From the NCBI GenBank assembly GCA_020697635.1, contig JAEHCT010000029.1:1-10815 (forward strand): a DNA stretch of 10,815 bases, written 5' to 3'. The notes under the pieces are model-generated. The model had not been told where the DNA came from, ran no database searches, and worked only from the letters and a program-made list of their open reading frames with translations. Source of the stretch: Candidatus Bathyarchaeota archaeon (GTDB lineage: Archaea; Thermoproteota; Bathyarchaeia; TCS64). Numbering within the stretch: position 1 is the stretch's first letter; each line of letters begins with the position of its first letter. The translations under genes were made by a program, and so were the position numbers. Shown here piece after piece: positions 1 through 6,596 of this stretch.

Positions 1-1419
1 AACGTCCTGAGTCAACGATACGCGACCAACGAGATGAATAGTATATTCAGCGAGGAGGGCAAGACCCTCAAGGAACGTGAGCTGTGGCTCAGCGTACTCA
101 AAGCCCAGAAGAAGCTGGGCATGGACATCCCCGATGCCGCCATAGAGAGCTACGAGAAGGCCAAGAACGACATAGACCTCGAGCTCATCAAGGAGATCGA
201 GCTACGCACCAAACACGACGTCAAGGCCAAGATAGAGGCCTACAACCAGGCGGCGGGCGGCGCAGAGTACATACACTTGGGCCTCACAAGCAGGGACCTC
301 ACAGACAACGTTGAGCAACTCCAGATCAGGGACGCGATGACGCTCATCCACGGCAAGTACGTCTCGGTTCTCCGCCACCTACTAGAAAAGGCGGAGGAGT
401 ACAGCGGCGTCGAGCTCACCGCAAGAACCCACCACCAGCCGGCCCAGACCACGCTGCTGGGCAGGAGGCTCAGCATGTGGGCGGAGGAGCTCCTCATACA
501 CCTGAAGGAATTCAAGGCCTTCATCGAAGGCTACCCGCTCAGAGGCGTCAAGGGAGCCGTGGGAACCCAGTTCGACATGGCCAACCTCCTAGGCTCCCCC
601 GAGAAGGCGCTCAAGCTTGAGAGGATGGTGGCGGATGAACTCGGCTTCAAGGAGCTGATGGACTCCACCGGCCAGGTCTACCCGAGGAGCCTTGACTACA
701 AGGTGACAAGCCACCTCGCGGCCCTAGCCTCCGCGTGCGAGAACTTCGCCAAGTCCATCAGGCTCATGGCCGGCCACGAGCTCGTCACGGAGGGCTTCGC
801 CGAGGGCCAGGTGGGGAGCAGCGTCATGCCCCACAAGATGAACACCAGGAGCACCGAACGAATCTGTGCCTTCAGCGAGCTCCAGAAGATGTACGTCGAC
901 GGTGCGTCGAGGCTCGCCGGCGGCCAGTGGGAGGAGGGAGATGTATCGTGCTCAGCGACACGCAGGGTGATAATCCCCGACGCGTTCTATACCGCCGACG
1001 GCCTGGTCGAGACCACCCTCACCGTCCTCAACCAGATGGGCGCCTACCCGGCGGTCATCGGCAGAGAGCTGGACAGGTACTTACCGTTCCTCGCAACCAC
1101 CGAGATCCTAGCTCTGGCCGTCAAGCATGGCATGGGGAGGGAGGAGGCCCACGCGGCCATCAAGAAACTCGCCATCGCAGAAGCACTCCGAATGAGGGAG
1201 AAGGGAGCATCAGATAACAGGCTCGTGGAGATGCTGACAGAGGAGCCATCCTTCAAGGCCATAGGCGTGACACCAGAGGAGCTCCGCGGAGTCATGAGAG
1301 ACAAGAGCCACTTCGTCGGGAACGCTTACCAGCAGATCTTGGCGGTCAAGGAGAAGGCCGCGCCGCTCCTCAAGAAGTACAGCAAGGAAGCCGCGTACGA
1401 GCCAGGCGACATCCTCTGA
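1..1419 (+). CDS. purB: Adenylosuccinate lyase, 5' end cut by window edge
   Basis: Fumarase/aspartase-superfamily lyase acting twice in purine synthesis: it releases fumarate from SAICAR and from adenylosuccinate, in the cytosol. The first ATG is at 34, but the frame stays open to base 1 and reads NVLSQRYATNE just before it, which is the conserved PurB N-terminus. The true start therefore lies outside the window and the gene is partial. Numbered from the ATG at 34: substrate-binding TSRDLTDN at 85-92; THHQPAQ at 132-138, where H133 is the likely general acid; and the superfamily signature GSSVMPHKMN at 261-270, whose serines form the flexible catalytic loop. The later stretch GDVSCSATRR is also typical of the family. 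With 472 residues visible the length is normal. A terminator and a new promoter follow, so it is not co-transcribed by necessity with the sulfur operon. Identification is secure. Confidence 0.96.
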   Translation, partial: NVLSQRYATNEMNSIFSEEGKTLKERELWLSVLKAQKKLGMDIPDAAIESYEKAKNDIDLELIKEIELRTKHDVKAKIEAYNQAAGGAEYIHLGLTSRDLTDNVEQLQIRDAMTLIHGKYVSVLRHLLEKAEEYSGVELTARTHHQPAQTTLLGRRLSMWAEELLIHLKEFKAFIEGYPLRGVKGAVGTQFDMANLLGSPEKALKLERMVADELGFKELMDSTGQVYPRSLDYKVTSHLAALASACENFAKSIRLMAGHELVTEGFAEGQVGSSVMPHKMNTRSTERICAFSELQKMYVDGASRLAGGQWEEGDVSCSATRRVIIPDAFYTADGLVETTLTVLNQMGAYPAVIGRELDRYLPFLATTEILALAVKHGMGREEAHAAIKKLAIAEALRMREKGASDNRLVEMLTEEPSFKAIGVTPEELRGVMRDKSHFVGNAYQQILAVKEKAAPLLKKYSKEAAYEPGDIL

Positions 1420-1447
1420 TACGTGACCACACGGTAAGCCCAGCCGT

Positions 1448-1500
1448 CTGATGCTCAAGTGCATCAGTCAAGTGTATAATATTCTTTTCGGATTTTTTTT
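1448..1500 (+). terminator. Hairpin plus T-tract terminator after purB
   Basis: A 7-bp perfect stem, CTGATGC at 1448-1454 with GCATCAG at 1461-1467, has a 6-nt loop. It lies 28 nt after the purB stop. A T-rich stretch follows and ends in eight consecutive T at 1493-1500. T-rich tracts alone suffice for termination in many archaea; the hairpin is an extra. Assignment is by inspection only. Confidence 0.6.
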
Positions 1501-1503
1501 ATC

Positions 1504-1518
1504 AAATATATATTTATA
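1504..1518 (+). promoter_or_regulatory. TATA-box promoter of the homocysteine operon
   Basis: AAATATATATTTATA stands out as the only long AT-only block in a GC-rich region, directly before the five-gene operon. Archaeal TATA boxes are usually centred about 25 nt before the transcription start. That would put the start near 1535, exactly where an ATG occurs (1535-1537), so the transcript could be leaderless or nearly so. No operator or riboswitch structure is evident between 1519 and 1560. Function is inferred from composition and position. Confidence 0.55.
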
Positions 1519-1546
1519 CAGGAATGCGGGGAGTATGTGGCATCAA

Positions 1547-1550
1547 GGAG
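1547..1550 (+). promoter_or_regulatory. Ribosome binding site before the DUF39 gene
   Basis: GGAG within AAGGAGTGA matches the archaeal anti-Shine-Dalgarno core. It lies 9 nt before codon 1560, close to the 7-8 nt spacing seen for the next genes of the operon. The same GGAGTGA string precedes the aspartate-semialdehyde dehydrogenase gene. Codon 1560 is CTC, not a recognised start, so the initiation site remains unresolved. Confidence 0.45.
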
Positions 1551-1559
1551 TGAATAAAA

Positions 1560-3086
1560 CTCAGCAAACCTAACACGAAAGAGCGAAACGCTCGAACGAT
1601 TGAGGAGATTAACGAGAAGATCAAGAACGGCGACGTTCAGGTCCTGACTGTTTCTGAGATGAAGGATCTCGTGGAGAGCAGCGGAGTCAAGGTTGCCCTC
1701 AGAGACGTGGACGTAGTCACGACAGGCACCTTCGGGGCCATGTGCTCGTCAGGCGCCGTGATCAACCTAGGTCACGCAGATCCACCCATCAAGATCGAAA
1801 AGGCGTGGATAAACGACGTGCCTGTAAGCCACCCGGGGGCCGCCGTCGACCTGTTCATCGGCGCCAGCCAGATGTCGGAGACGGATCCCTTCGAGTACGG
1901 GGGAGGTCACGCGATCACGGACCTAATCGGCGGAAAGGAGGTGGAGCTCAGAGCGACGGCTCCGGGCACCGATTGTTACCCCAGGACGCGGCTTGAGGTC
2001 ACCCTCACGAAGGACGACCTGAACCAGTTCTACCTAATCAACTTCCGTAACTGTTACCAGAGGTACGCCTGCGCCACCAACGGCAGAGACGAGATAATAT
2101 ACACGTACATGGGGAAGCTTCTCCCTCACTACAGGAACGCCAATTACTCCGGCTCGGGTGAGCTTAACCCGTTGGCCAACGACCCGGACTACGAGACCAT
2201 CGGGCTGGGCACGAGGATCTTCCTGAACGGCGGCGTCGGGTACGTCATCGGGGAAGGAACACAGCACAACCCAACGACGGGGTTCGGAAACATCATGGTG
2301 AAGGGCGACGCGAAGGCCATGGACCCGGAGTTCATACGAGGGGCCTCGTTCACCCGGTACGGGACGACCATGTACAACGGCATTGGCATACCCATACCGG
2401 TGCTTAACGAGGGCATCGTCCAAAAGTTAGCAGTCCGCGACGAGGACATCTACACGGATGTAGTTGACTACGGGGTTCCCCGTAGAGGCAGGCCGACACT
2501 GAGAAAAATCAACTACAAGGAACTCAAGTCCGGGAGAATAGATGTTAACGGCCAGTCAGTAAAGGCGGGGTCCCTATCAAGCATCAGGAAGGCTCAACAG
2601 GTCTCTGAGGCCCTCAAGCATTGGATCGAGGGTGGCAGGTTCTTCCTGACTGCCCCCATCGAGAGGCTGCCCTCTGACACTGTATTCAAGCCCATGAAGC
2701 AGCCGAAGGGCGCGGCCTTCGTCGAGAACATTGTTCACGAGGCGGTGACGTGCACCGAGGACGAGGACATAGAGGCGGTTGCCGCCAGGCTAATCAACAG
2801 GAACGCCAACCACGTGGTCGTGGTCGACGGCGACGGTAGGCTAGCCGGGATCATAACTTCCTGGGATCTCACCAAATCCATCGCCAACGGCGGCGACGGT
2901 CTAGGCGATTACATAGTCAGGGCGGTCCACACAGCGTCGATCAATGAGCCTCTCGAGGCCGTCTCTAAGACTCTTGCGGAGCACAACATCTCCGCCCTTC
3001 CCGTGATCGACGGTGAGAGACGCGTCCTAGGCATAGTGACCTCGGAGGACATCTCGAAGCTCGTTGGAGGTAGAGTACTTGGTTAG
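1560..3086 (+). CDS. DUF39/COG1900 homocysteine biosynthesis protein with C-terminal CBS pair
   Basis: Homologous to the methanogen protein (MA1821 type) needed to turn aspartate semialdehyde plus sulfide into homocysteine. The first in-frame ATG is at 1659, but the preceding codons 1593-1658 read RTIEEINEKIKNGDVQVLTV, which looks like the conserved family N-terminus. The protein must therefore start further upstream, although no ATG, GTG or TTG is in frame after the stop at 1551. I mark 1560 as the start that fits the ribosome site; length is then about 508 residues, as in relatives. Numbered from the ATG at 1659: the DUF39 core spans roughly 1-340, with TTGTFGAMCSSGA at 21-33 holding C29, the probable persulfide-carrying cysteine, and further cysteines at 106, 132 and 138. 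Two CBS motifs follow (about 358-410 and 420-472). The related MJ0100 CBS pair binds SAM and methylthioadenosine, so end-product control is plausible. It is the first gene of the operon and overlaps the ferredoxin gene. Family assignment is secure; the start is not. Confidence 0.9.
   Translation, partial: LSKPNTKERNARTIEEINEKIKNGDVQVLTVSEMKDLVESSGVKVALRDVDVVTTGTFGAMCSSGAVINLGHADPPIKIEKAWINDVPVSHPGAAVDLFIGASQMSETDPFEYGGGHAITDLIGGKEVELRATAPGTDCYPRTRLEVTLTKDDLNQFYLINFRNCYQRYACATNGRDEIIYTYMGKLLPHYRNANYSGSGELNPLANDPDYETIGLGTRIFLNGGVGYVIGEGTQHNPTTGFGNIMVKGDAKAMDPEFIRGASFTRYGTTMYNGIGIPIPVLNEGIVQKLAVRDEDIYTDVVDYGVPRRGRPTLRKINYKELKSGRIDVNGQSVKAGSLSSIRKAQQVSEALKHWIEGGRFFLTAPIERLPSDTVFKPMKQPKGAAFVENIVHEAVTCTEDEDIEAVAARLINRNANHVVVVDGDGRLAGIITSWDLTKSIANGGDGLGDYIVRAVHTASINEPLEAVSKTLAEHNISALPVIDGERRVLGIVTSEDISKLVGGRVLG
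3066..3071 (+). promoter_or_regulatory. Ribosome binding site setting a TTG start for the NIL ferredoxin
   Basis: GGAGGT lies inside the end of the DUF39 gene and 7 nt before TTG at 3079. This favours 3079 over the in-frame TTG at 3064, which lies partly inside the site itself, and over GTG 3088 and ATG 3091, which sit farther from it. Confidence 0.6.
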
Positions 3087-3471
3087 GGTGATGTTCAGGT
3101 TCGACAAGGAGACCGTGGACAAACCCATAACGTCTCAGGTCATCCTCGAGCAAGGTGTCCCGATAAACATACTGAGCGCTCACATGAACCAGCGGGGCGG
3201 CGAGATACTCGCAGAGATAGACTCTAGGTCCGCGGAGAAGGTCATCAAGGCGTTCAGGGAAAAGGGTGTCACCGTCGACGTCCGCAGGCTCATAGAGAAG
3301 GATGACGAGCTGTGCGTCGACTGCGGGGGCTGCGTCTCCATATGCCCGATGGATGCGCTCACTCTCGACGAGGGGAGGGCCGTCACACTTCATGAAGACC
3401 AGTGTAACGGCGTCACCTGCGGCCTCTGCGTAGACGCGTGTCCGCAGAGAGCCCTCAGGCTCATAGGGTGA
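3079..3471 (+). CDS. NIL-domain 2x[4Fe-4S] ferredoxin of homocysteine biosynthesis
   Basis: Small iron-sulfur protein (130 residues) of the MA1822 type, thought to supply electrons or sulfur for homocysteine formation by the DUF39 protein. Residues 1-73 form a NIL domain, the ACT-like fold also found at the C-terminus of methionine importer ATPases, where it binds methionine. Residues 79-121 hold two cluster motifs. The first is CVDCGGCVSICP, with C79, C82, C85 and C89 in the usual CX2CX2CX3CP pattern. The second has C109, C114, C117 and C121, so its first spacing is CX4C instead of CX2C. The TTG start at 3079 is chosen because GGAGGT precedes it by 7 nt; it overlaps the end of the DUF39 gene by 8 nt, implying translational coupling. 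The stop overlaps the next start as GTGA. A regulatory amino-acid-sensing role for the NIL domain is possible but unproven. Confidence 0.88.
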   Translation: MVRVMFRFDKETVDKPITSQVILEQGVPINILSAHMNQRGGEILAEIDSRSAEKVIKAFREKGVTVDVRRLIEKDDELCVDCGGCVSICPMDALTLDEGRAVTLHEDQCNGVTCGLCVDACPQRALRLIG

Positions 3472-4259
3472 AGACTGGGGCCGCGAGAATCCAAGAGGCG
3501 ATACCAGTGTACCCAAAGACTTCAGGGCTTCACAGGAGACCGTACCAGCGGGGAGAGTCAACCGGGCTCATGATCTCCGACAGCAAGACAGCCATAGAAA
3601 AGGCTCTCTCTGCGATAGAACTCCACAGGGAGAGACTCACAGAGTACGTCCGTCTCAACCCACTTTTCAGGGAGACCCTTGAACCCATAAAACTGGATGA
3701 CGGGCCACTTGTAGCGAGACTCATGGCTGAACACTCGGCGGCCGCCGGCGTAGGCCCCATGGCTGCGGTGGCCGGCGTCCTGGCTGACCTAGCCATCAGG
3801 GAGATGGTTGAACACGGTGCACGCGTCGCCGTCGTCGAGAACGGCGGCGAAGCCGCGGTGGTATCAGAAGATCCTGTCGACGTCGCGCTTCAGGCAGGCG
3901 ATGAGCCCCTGTCAAGACGCATCGGATTCAGGCTGGAGAGGTTCCCGATGGGGGTGGCTACCAGCTCGGGTAGATTCAGCCATGCGCTGAGTTTTGGGGA
4001 GGCTGAAGCGGTAACCGTTTTCGCTGACAACGCGGGGCTCGCCGACGCCGCTGCAACCGCCGTGGGGAACGTCGTCAAGGGGGACGACGAGGAGTCTGCT
4101 GCGCGGCGCGGAGTGGAGACTGGGCTCTCCATCGAGGGCGTGCAAGGCGTTTTCGTCGTCTACAAGGGAACAGTCGGGGTCGGGGGCAGAGTGCCCAAAA
4201 TAATTGGCGTCGATCCCTTTGACTCAGATGGGCTATCCGTCAGTCTCGGAGGGTTATGA
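3468..4259 (+). CDS. UPF0280/COG2122 ApbE-like protein linked to homocysteine biosynthesis
   Basis: Member of the UPF0280 (COG2122) family, related in fold to ApbE flavin transferases. Its methanogen homologue (MA1715) was found genetically to be needed for homocysteine synthesis from sulfide; the reaction is not settled. From the GTG at 3468 it has 263 residues. Conserved stretches are RPYQRGESTGLMISDSK at 24-40, HRERLTEY at 53-60, GVGPMAAVAG at 94-103, VENGGE at 123-128, and an ApbE-like block, TSSGRFSHALSFGEAE at 165-180 followed by NAGLADAAATAVGN at 188-201. The N-terminal strand before ATG 3570 is part of the domain, which argues for the GTG that overlaps the ferredoxin stop (GTGA). The residue after NGG is Glu where ApbE-like proteins usually have Asp. 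No signal peptide is seen, so it is cytosolic, unlike most ApbE. Confidence 0.88.
   Translation: MKTGAARIQEAIPVYPKTSGLHRRPYQRGESTGLMISDSKTAIEKALSAIELHRERLTEYVRLNPLFRETLEPIKLDDGPLVARLMAEHSAAAGVGPMAAVAGVLADLAIREMVEHGARVAVVENGGEAAVVSEDPVDVALQAGDEPLSRRIGFRLERFPMGVATSSGRFSHALSFGEAEAVTVFADNAGLADAAATAVGNVVKGDDEESAARRGVETGLSIEGVQGVFVVYKGTVGVGGRVPKIIGVDPFDSDGLSVSLGGL
4248..4253 (+). promoter_or_regulatory. Ribosome binding site setting a TTG start for aspartate kinase
   Basis: GGAGGG ends 7 nt before TTG at 4261. It decides against the in-frame starts TTG 4204 and ATG 4228, whose extra residues (MGYPSVSEGYD and preceding) do not belong to the kinase fold. Confidence 0.65.
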
Positions 4260-4260
4260 T

Positions 4261-5478
4261 TTGTCAAAGCTTCTCGTGGTCAAATACGGTGGGTCCGTGT
4301 TGGACGGTGGCTCAGCCATCCGCCGAGCCGCTGAAACCGTGAAGGAGGAGCTCGACAGGGGAAACCGGTTGGTGCTCGTGGTCTCCGCCATGAAGGGGGT
4401 GACGGATAAACTGCTCTCGGCAGCCAAGGAGATATCCCCTGACACACCGAGGGAGGTGATCGACCAGATCATTGGGCTGGGGGAGGAGCAGAGCGTGAGG
4501 CTGATGGTCTCAGCTCTCAAGTCTCTAGGAGTCGATGCGGTCGAGGTGACGCCCCACTCGCCGAGCTGGCCGATTATAACAAACGAAGAATACGGCGACG
4601 CCGAGCCGATAATCGAGGAATGCATCACCGGCACCGAGCTGGGTGTAAGCCCATTGATTCGAAGAGGGCAGGTGCCTGTCATATGCGGCTTCGTGGGGAA
4701 GAGCCTTAACGACAACATCACCACGCTGGGTCGTGGCGGAAGCGACACGACGGCCACCCTACTCGCGCGTTTCCTTGACGCGGATGAGTTCGTTCTGGTG
4801 AAGGACGTCGGCGGCCTGTATACGGCCGACCCGGGGAGGGTAGGCGACGCCAGGCTCATCGATGAGATGTCTGCTTGTGAGGCCAACCTCTTAGCCTCCT
4901 CCGGGGCCAAGGTTCTTCACGACAAGGTCTTCAGGTACAAGCCCGACGGTCTGAAGATCAGGCTAATCTCATGTGAACAGACTTTGAATGACAGTGGAAC
5001 GGTGGTGACCGGAAACATCCCGGAACTGGAGATCGAGGCACATGAGAAGAAGGTGGTCAAACTGATCCTGCTAGGCGATGCCACTTCTGAGCCAGACACG
5101 TTAGCCGCGGTCACGAAGGCCATCTTGAAGACCGAGGGAACCATAATAAACATCAAGGCTTCGGGTGAATCCGCTTCAATCTACGTATGCGGCGTGTTAG
5201 GCGAGGTTCTAAGAGAGGTTCACAACATTGTGGGGTCTGAGGATCGGCTCAAGTCGGTGACTGGCACCGATGATCATGGGCTCATCCGGGTCTGGGGCCA
5301 GGCACTCTCCGATTCATTAACTAACGGTGAGTGGATCTGCAATGTTCTCTCTTCCGAAGGCATACCTATACACGACTTAGCCTTCGGAGAGTCATCGGTT
5401 ACAGTGCTCGTGGATTGGGAGAGGAGAGCCGAGGCTCTGGACCATTTATGTAAGTACTGGAGTGAAAAAGTTGAGTAA
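4261..5478 (+). CDS. lysC: Aspartate kinase
   Basis: Phosphorylates aspartate to 4-aspartyl phosphate, the first step toward aspartate semialdehyde and hence homocysteine, threonine and lysine. From TTG 4261 it has 405 residues, usual for a monofunctional kinase. The amino-acid kinase domain covers about 1-255: KYGGS at 8-12, VVSAMKGVTDKL at 40-51, TTLGRGGSDTTA at 154-165 and KDVGGLYTADPG at 181-192 are the substrate and ATP motifs. Two C-terminal ACT-like repeats follow (about 265-325 and 341-400), normally the site of feedback by lysine or threonine; their usual glycine/proline turn and effector residues are not clearly present. The start lies 1 nt after the preceding stop and is backed by a GGAGGG site. 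Its place behind the homocysteine genes suggests a copy dedicated to methionine supply, although it could also serve threonine or lysine. The symbol lysC is generic for this enzyme. Confidence 0.95.
   Translation: MSKLLVVKYGGSVLDGGSAIRRAAETVKEELDRGNRLVLVVSAMKGVTDKLLSAAKEISPDTPREVIDQIIGLGEEQSVRLMVSALKSLGVDAVEVTPHSPSWPIITNEEYGDAEPIIEECITGTELGVSPLIRRGQVPVICGFVGKSLNDNITTLGRGGSDTTATLLARFLDADEFVLVKDVGGLYTADPGRVGDARLIDEMSACEANLLASSGAKVLHDKVFRYKPDGLKIRLISCEQTLNDSGTVVTGNIPELEIEAHEKKVVKLILLGDATSEPDTLAAVTKAILKTEGTIINIKASGESASIYVCGVLGEVLREVHNIVGSEDRLKSVTGTDDHGLIRVWGQALSDSLTNGEWICNVLSSEGIPIHDLAFGESSVTVLVDWERRAEALDHLCKYWSEKVE
5459..5462 (+). promoter_or_regulatory. Ribosome binding site setting a TTG start for aspartate-semialdehyde dehydrogenase
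   Basis: GGAG, within GGAGTGA, ends 8 nt before TTG at 5471 and lies inside the aspartate kinase gene. The in-frame GTG at 5462 overlaps this site and is thus a poorer start. Confidence 0.5.
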
Positions 5479-6526
5479 GAAGAAAGTAGCTGTGCTTGGA
5501 GCCACTGGGGCTGTCGGTCAGAGAATCGTACACATGCTAAGAAACCATCCCTGGTTCGGTGTGGCCTCTCTCACCGCCGGAAGATCAGCTGGGAAGCGAT
5601 ACGGGGACGCAGTCAAATGGCTGTTACCTGACGGCGTACCGGAGAACCTCAAGGATCTGGTGATAAACCCATCCACGCCAGACGCTGTGGACGCCGACTT
5701 CGTGTTCTCGGCTCTCCCGTCTAACGTGGCCCAGGAGATTGAGCCAGCGTTCGCCGAGGCTGGCTTCCCGGTCGTCAGCAACGCCAGCGCCTATAGAATG
5801 GAGCCTGACGTCCCCCTCATCGTGCCCGAGGTCAACCCCGATCACGTCAAGCTGATCGACACCCAGAAGGCCAACAGGGGCTGGGACGGGTTCATCGCCA
5901 CAGACCCCAACTGCTCGACGATCAACTTCGTTCTAGCGTTAAAACCACTACAGGACATCATGACTATAAGCAGGGTCTTCGTGACGACCATGCAGGCTAT
6001 CTCAGGTGCGGGCTACCCGGGTCTGCCTTCCCTCGACATCCTTGGTAACGTCGTCCCATACATTGGAGGAGAGGAGGAGAAGATGCAGACCGAGACCTGC
6101 AAGGTGTTAGGCGTCCTCGAGGGGGGCTTAGTCAAAGATGCGTCCTTCAAGGTTGCTGCCTCGTGTAACAGGGTGCCCGTCGTCGACGGGCACCTCGAAG
6201 CCATATACTTGGAGTCTTCTGAAAAAATAAATTTGGATGATGTCGAGGCTGCCTTCAGGGGATTCAAGGGGAAGGCGCATGAGCTTGGGCTTCCTACTTC
6301 TCCTGAGAAACCCGTCATACTCAGAGAGGAGGAGGATAGACCTCAGACCCGTCTCGACAGGCTAGCGGGTAGCGTACCGGGCATGAGTGTGAGCGTCGGC
6401 AGAGTTCGTCGAGGACTGGATGAGCACTCATTACGGTTCGTGGCTCTGGGTCACAACACGATCAGAGGGGCTGCTGGTGGAGCAATAACGCTTGCCGAGC
6501 TTTTAGCAGCTGAGGGCTACCTTTAA
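5471..6526 (+). CDS. asd: Aspartate-semialdehyde dehydrogenase
   Basis: Reduces aspartyl phosphate with NAD(P)H to aspartate semialdehyde, the carbon substrate of the DUF39 homocysteine system. From TTG 5471 it has 351 residues, fitting the archaeal/fungal branch. The N-terminal Rossmann segment has GATGAVGQ (about residues 10-17). The catalytic cysteine is C148 in TDPNCSTIN, and SGAGYPGLPSLD follows at about 178-189. The active-site histidine is H241 in PVVDGHLEA. It overlaps the kinase gene by 8 nt, so the two successive enzymes are translationally coupled. It is the last gene of the operon; the following gene points the other way. An alternative start at GTG 5462 would add three residues (MKK). 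Identification is secure. Confidence 0.95.
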   Translation: MSKKKVAVLGATGAVGQRIVHMLRNHPWFGVASLTAGRSAGKRYGDAVKWLLPDGVPENLKDLVINPSTPDAVDADFVFSALPSNVAQEIEPAFAEAGFPVVSNASAYRMEPDVPLIVPEVNPDHVKLIDTQKANRGWDGFIATDPNCSTINFVLALKPLQDIMTISRVFVTTMQAISGAGYPGLPSLDILGNVVPYIGGEEEKMQTETCKVLGVLEGGLVKDASFKVAASCNRVPVVDGHLEAIYLESSEKINLDDVEAAFRGFKGKAHELGLPTSPEKPVILREEEDRPQTRLDRLAGSVPGMSVSVGRVRRGLDEHSLRFVALGHNTIRGAAGGAITLAELLAAEGYL

Positions 6527-6569
6527 TCTTGAAGGTATCAAGTAAGCCAATGCTGAACTAAAGTCTCTG

Positions 6570-6587
6570 AAAAATGATCGTCGATCA
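6570..6587 (-). terminator. Terminator of the MoxR/DUF58 operon
   Basis: Read on the minus strand, TGATC-GAC-GATCA (6587 down to 6575) can fold as a 5-bp stem with a 3-nt loop and is followed at once by five T (6574-6570). It starts 10 nt after the stop codon of the last minus-strand gene. The stem is short, so strength is uncertain. Confidence 0.45.
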
Positions 6588-6596
6588 GGACCCTAT

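Noticed and set aside
1451..1475. Short direct repeat TCAAGTG (1455-1461 and 1468-1474) as a regulator binding site
   Set aside because: Two 7-nt copies overlapping the terminator hairpin, upstream of the TATA box, are too little to claim an operator.
2965..3561. Minus-strand frame of 198 codons across the DUF39, ferredoxin and COG2122 junctions
   Set aside because: It runs antisense to three well-supported genes and has no domain or ribosome site of note.
6528..6542. Hairpin CTTGA-AGGTA-TCAAG right after the aspartate-semialdehyde dehydrogenase stop as the operon terminator
   Set aside because: The stem is only 5 bp and no T-tract follows it, so I do not call it a terminator.
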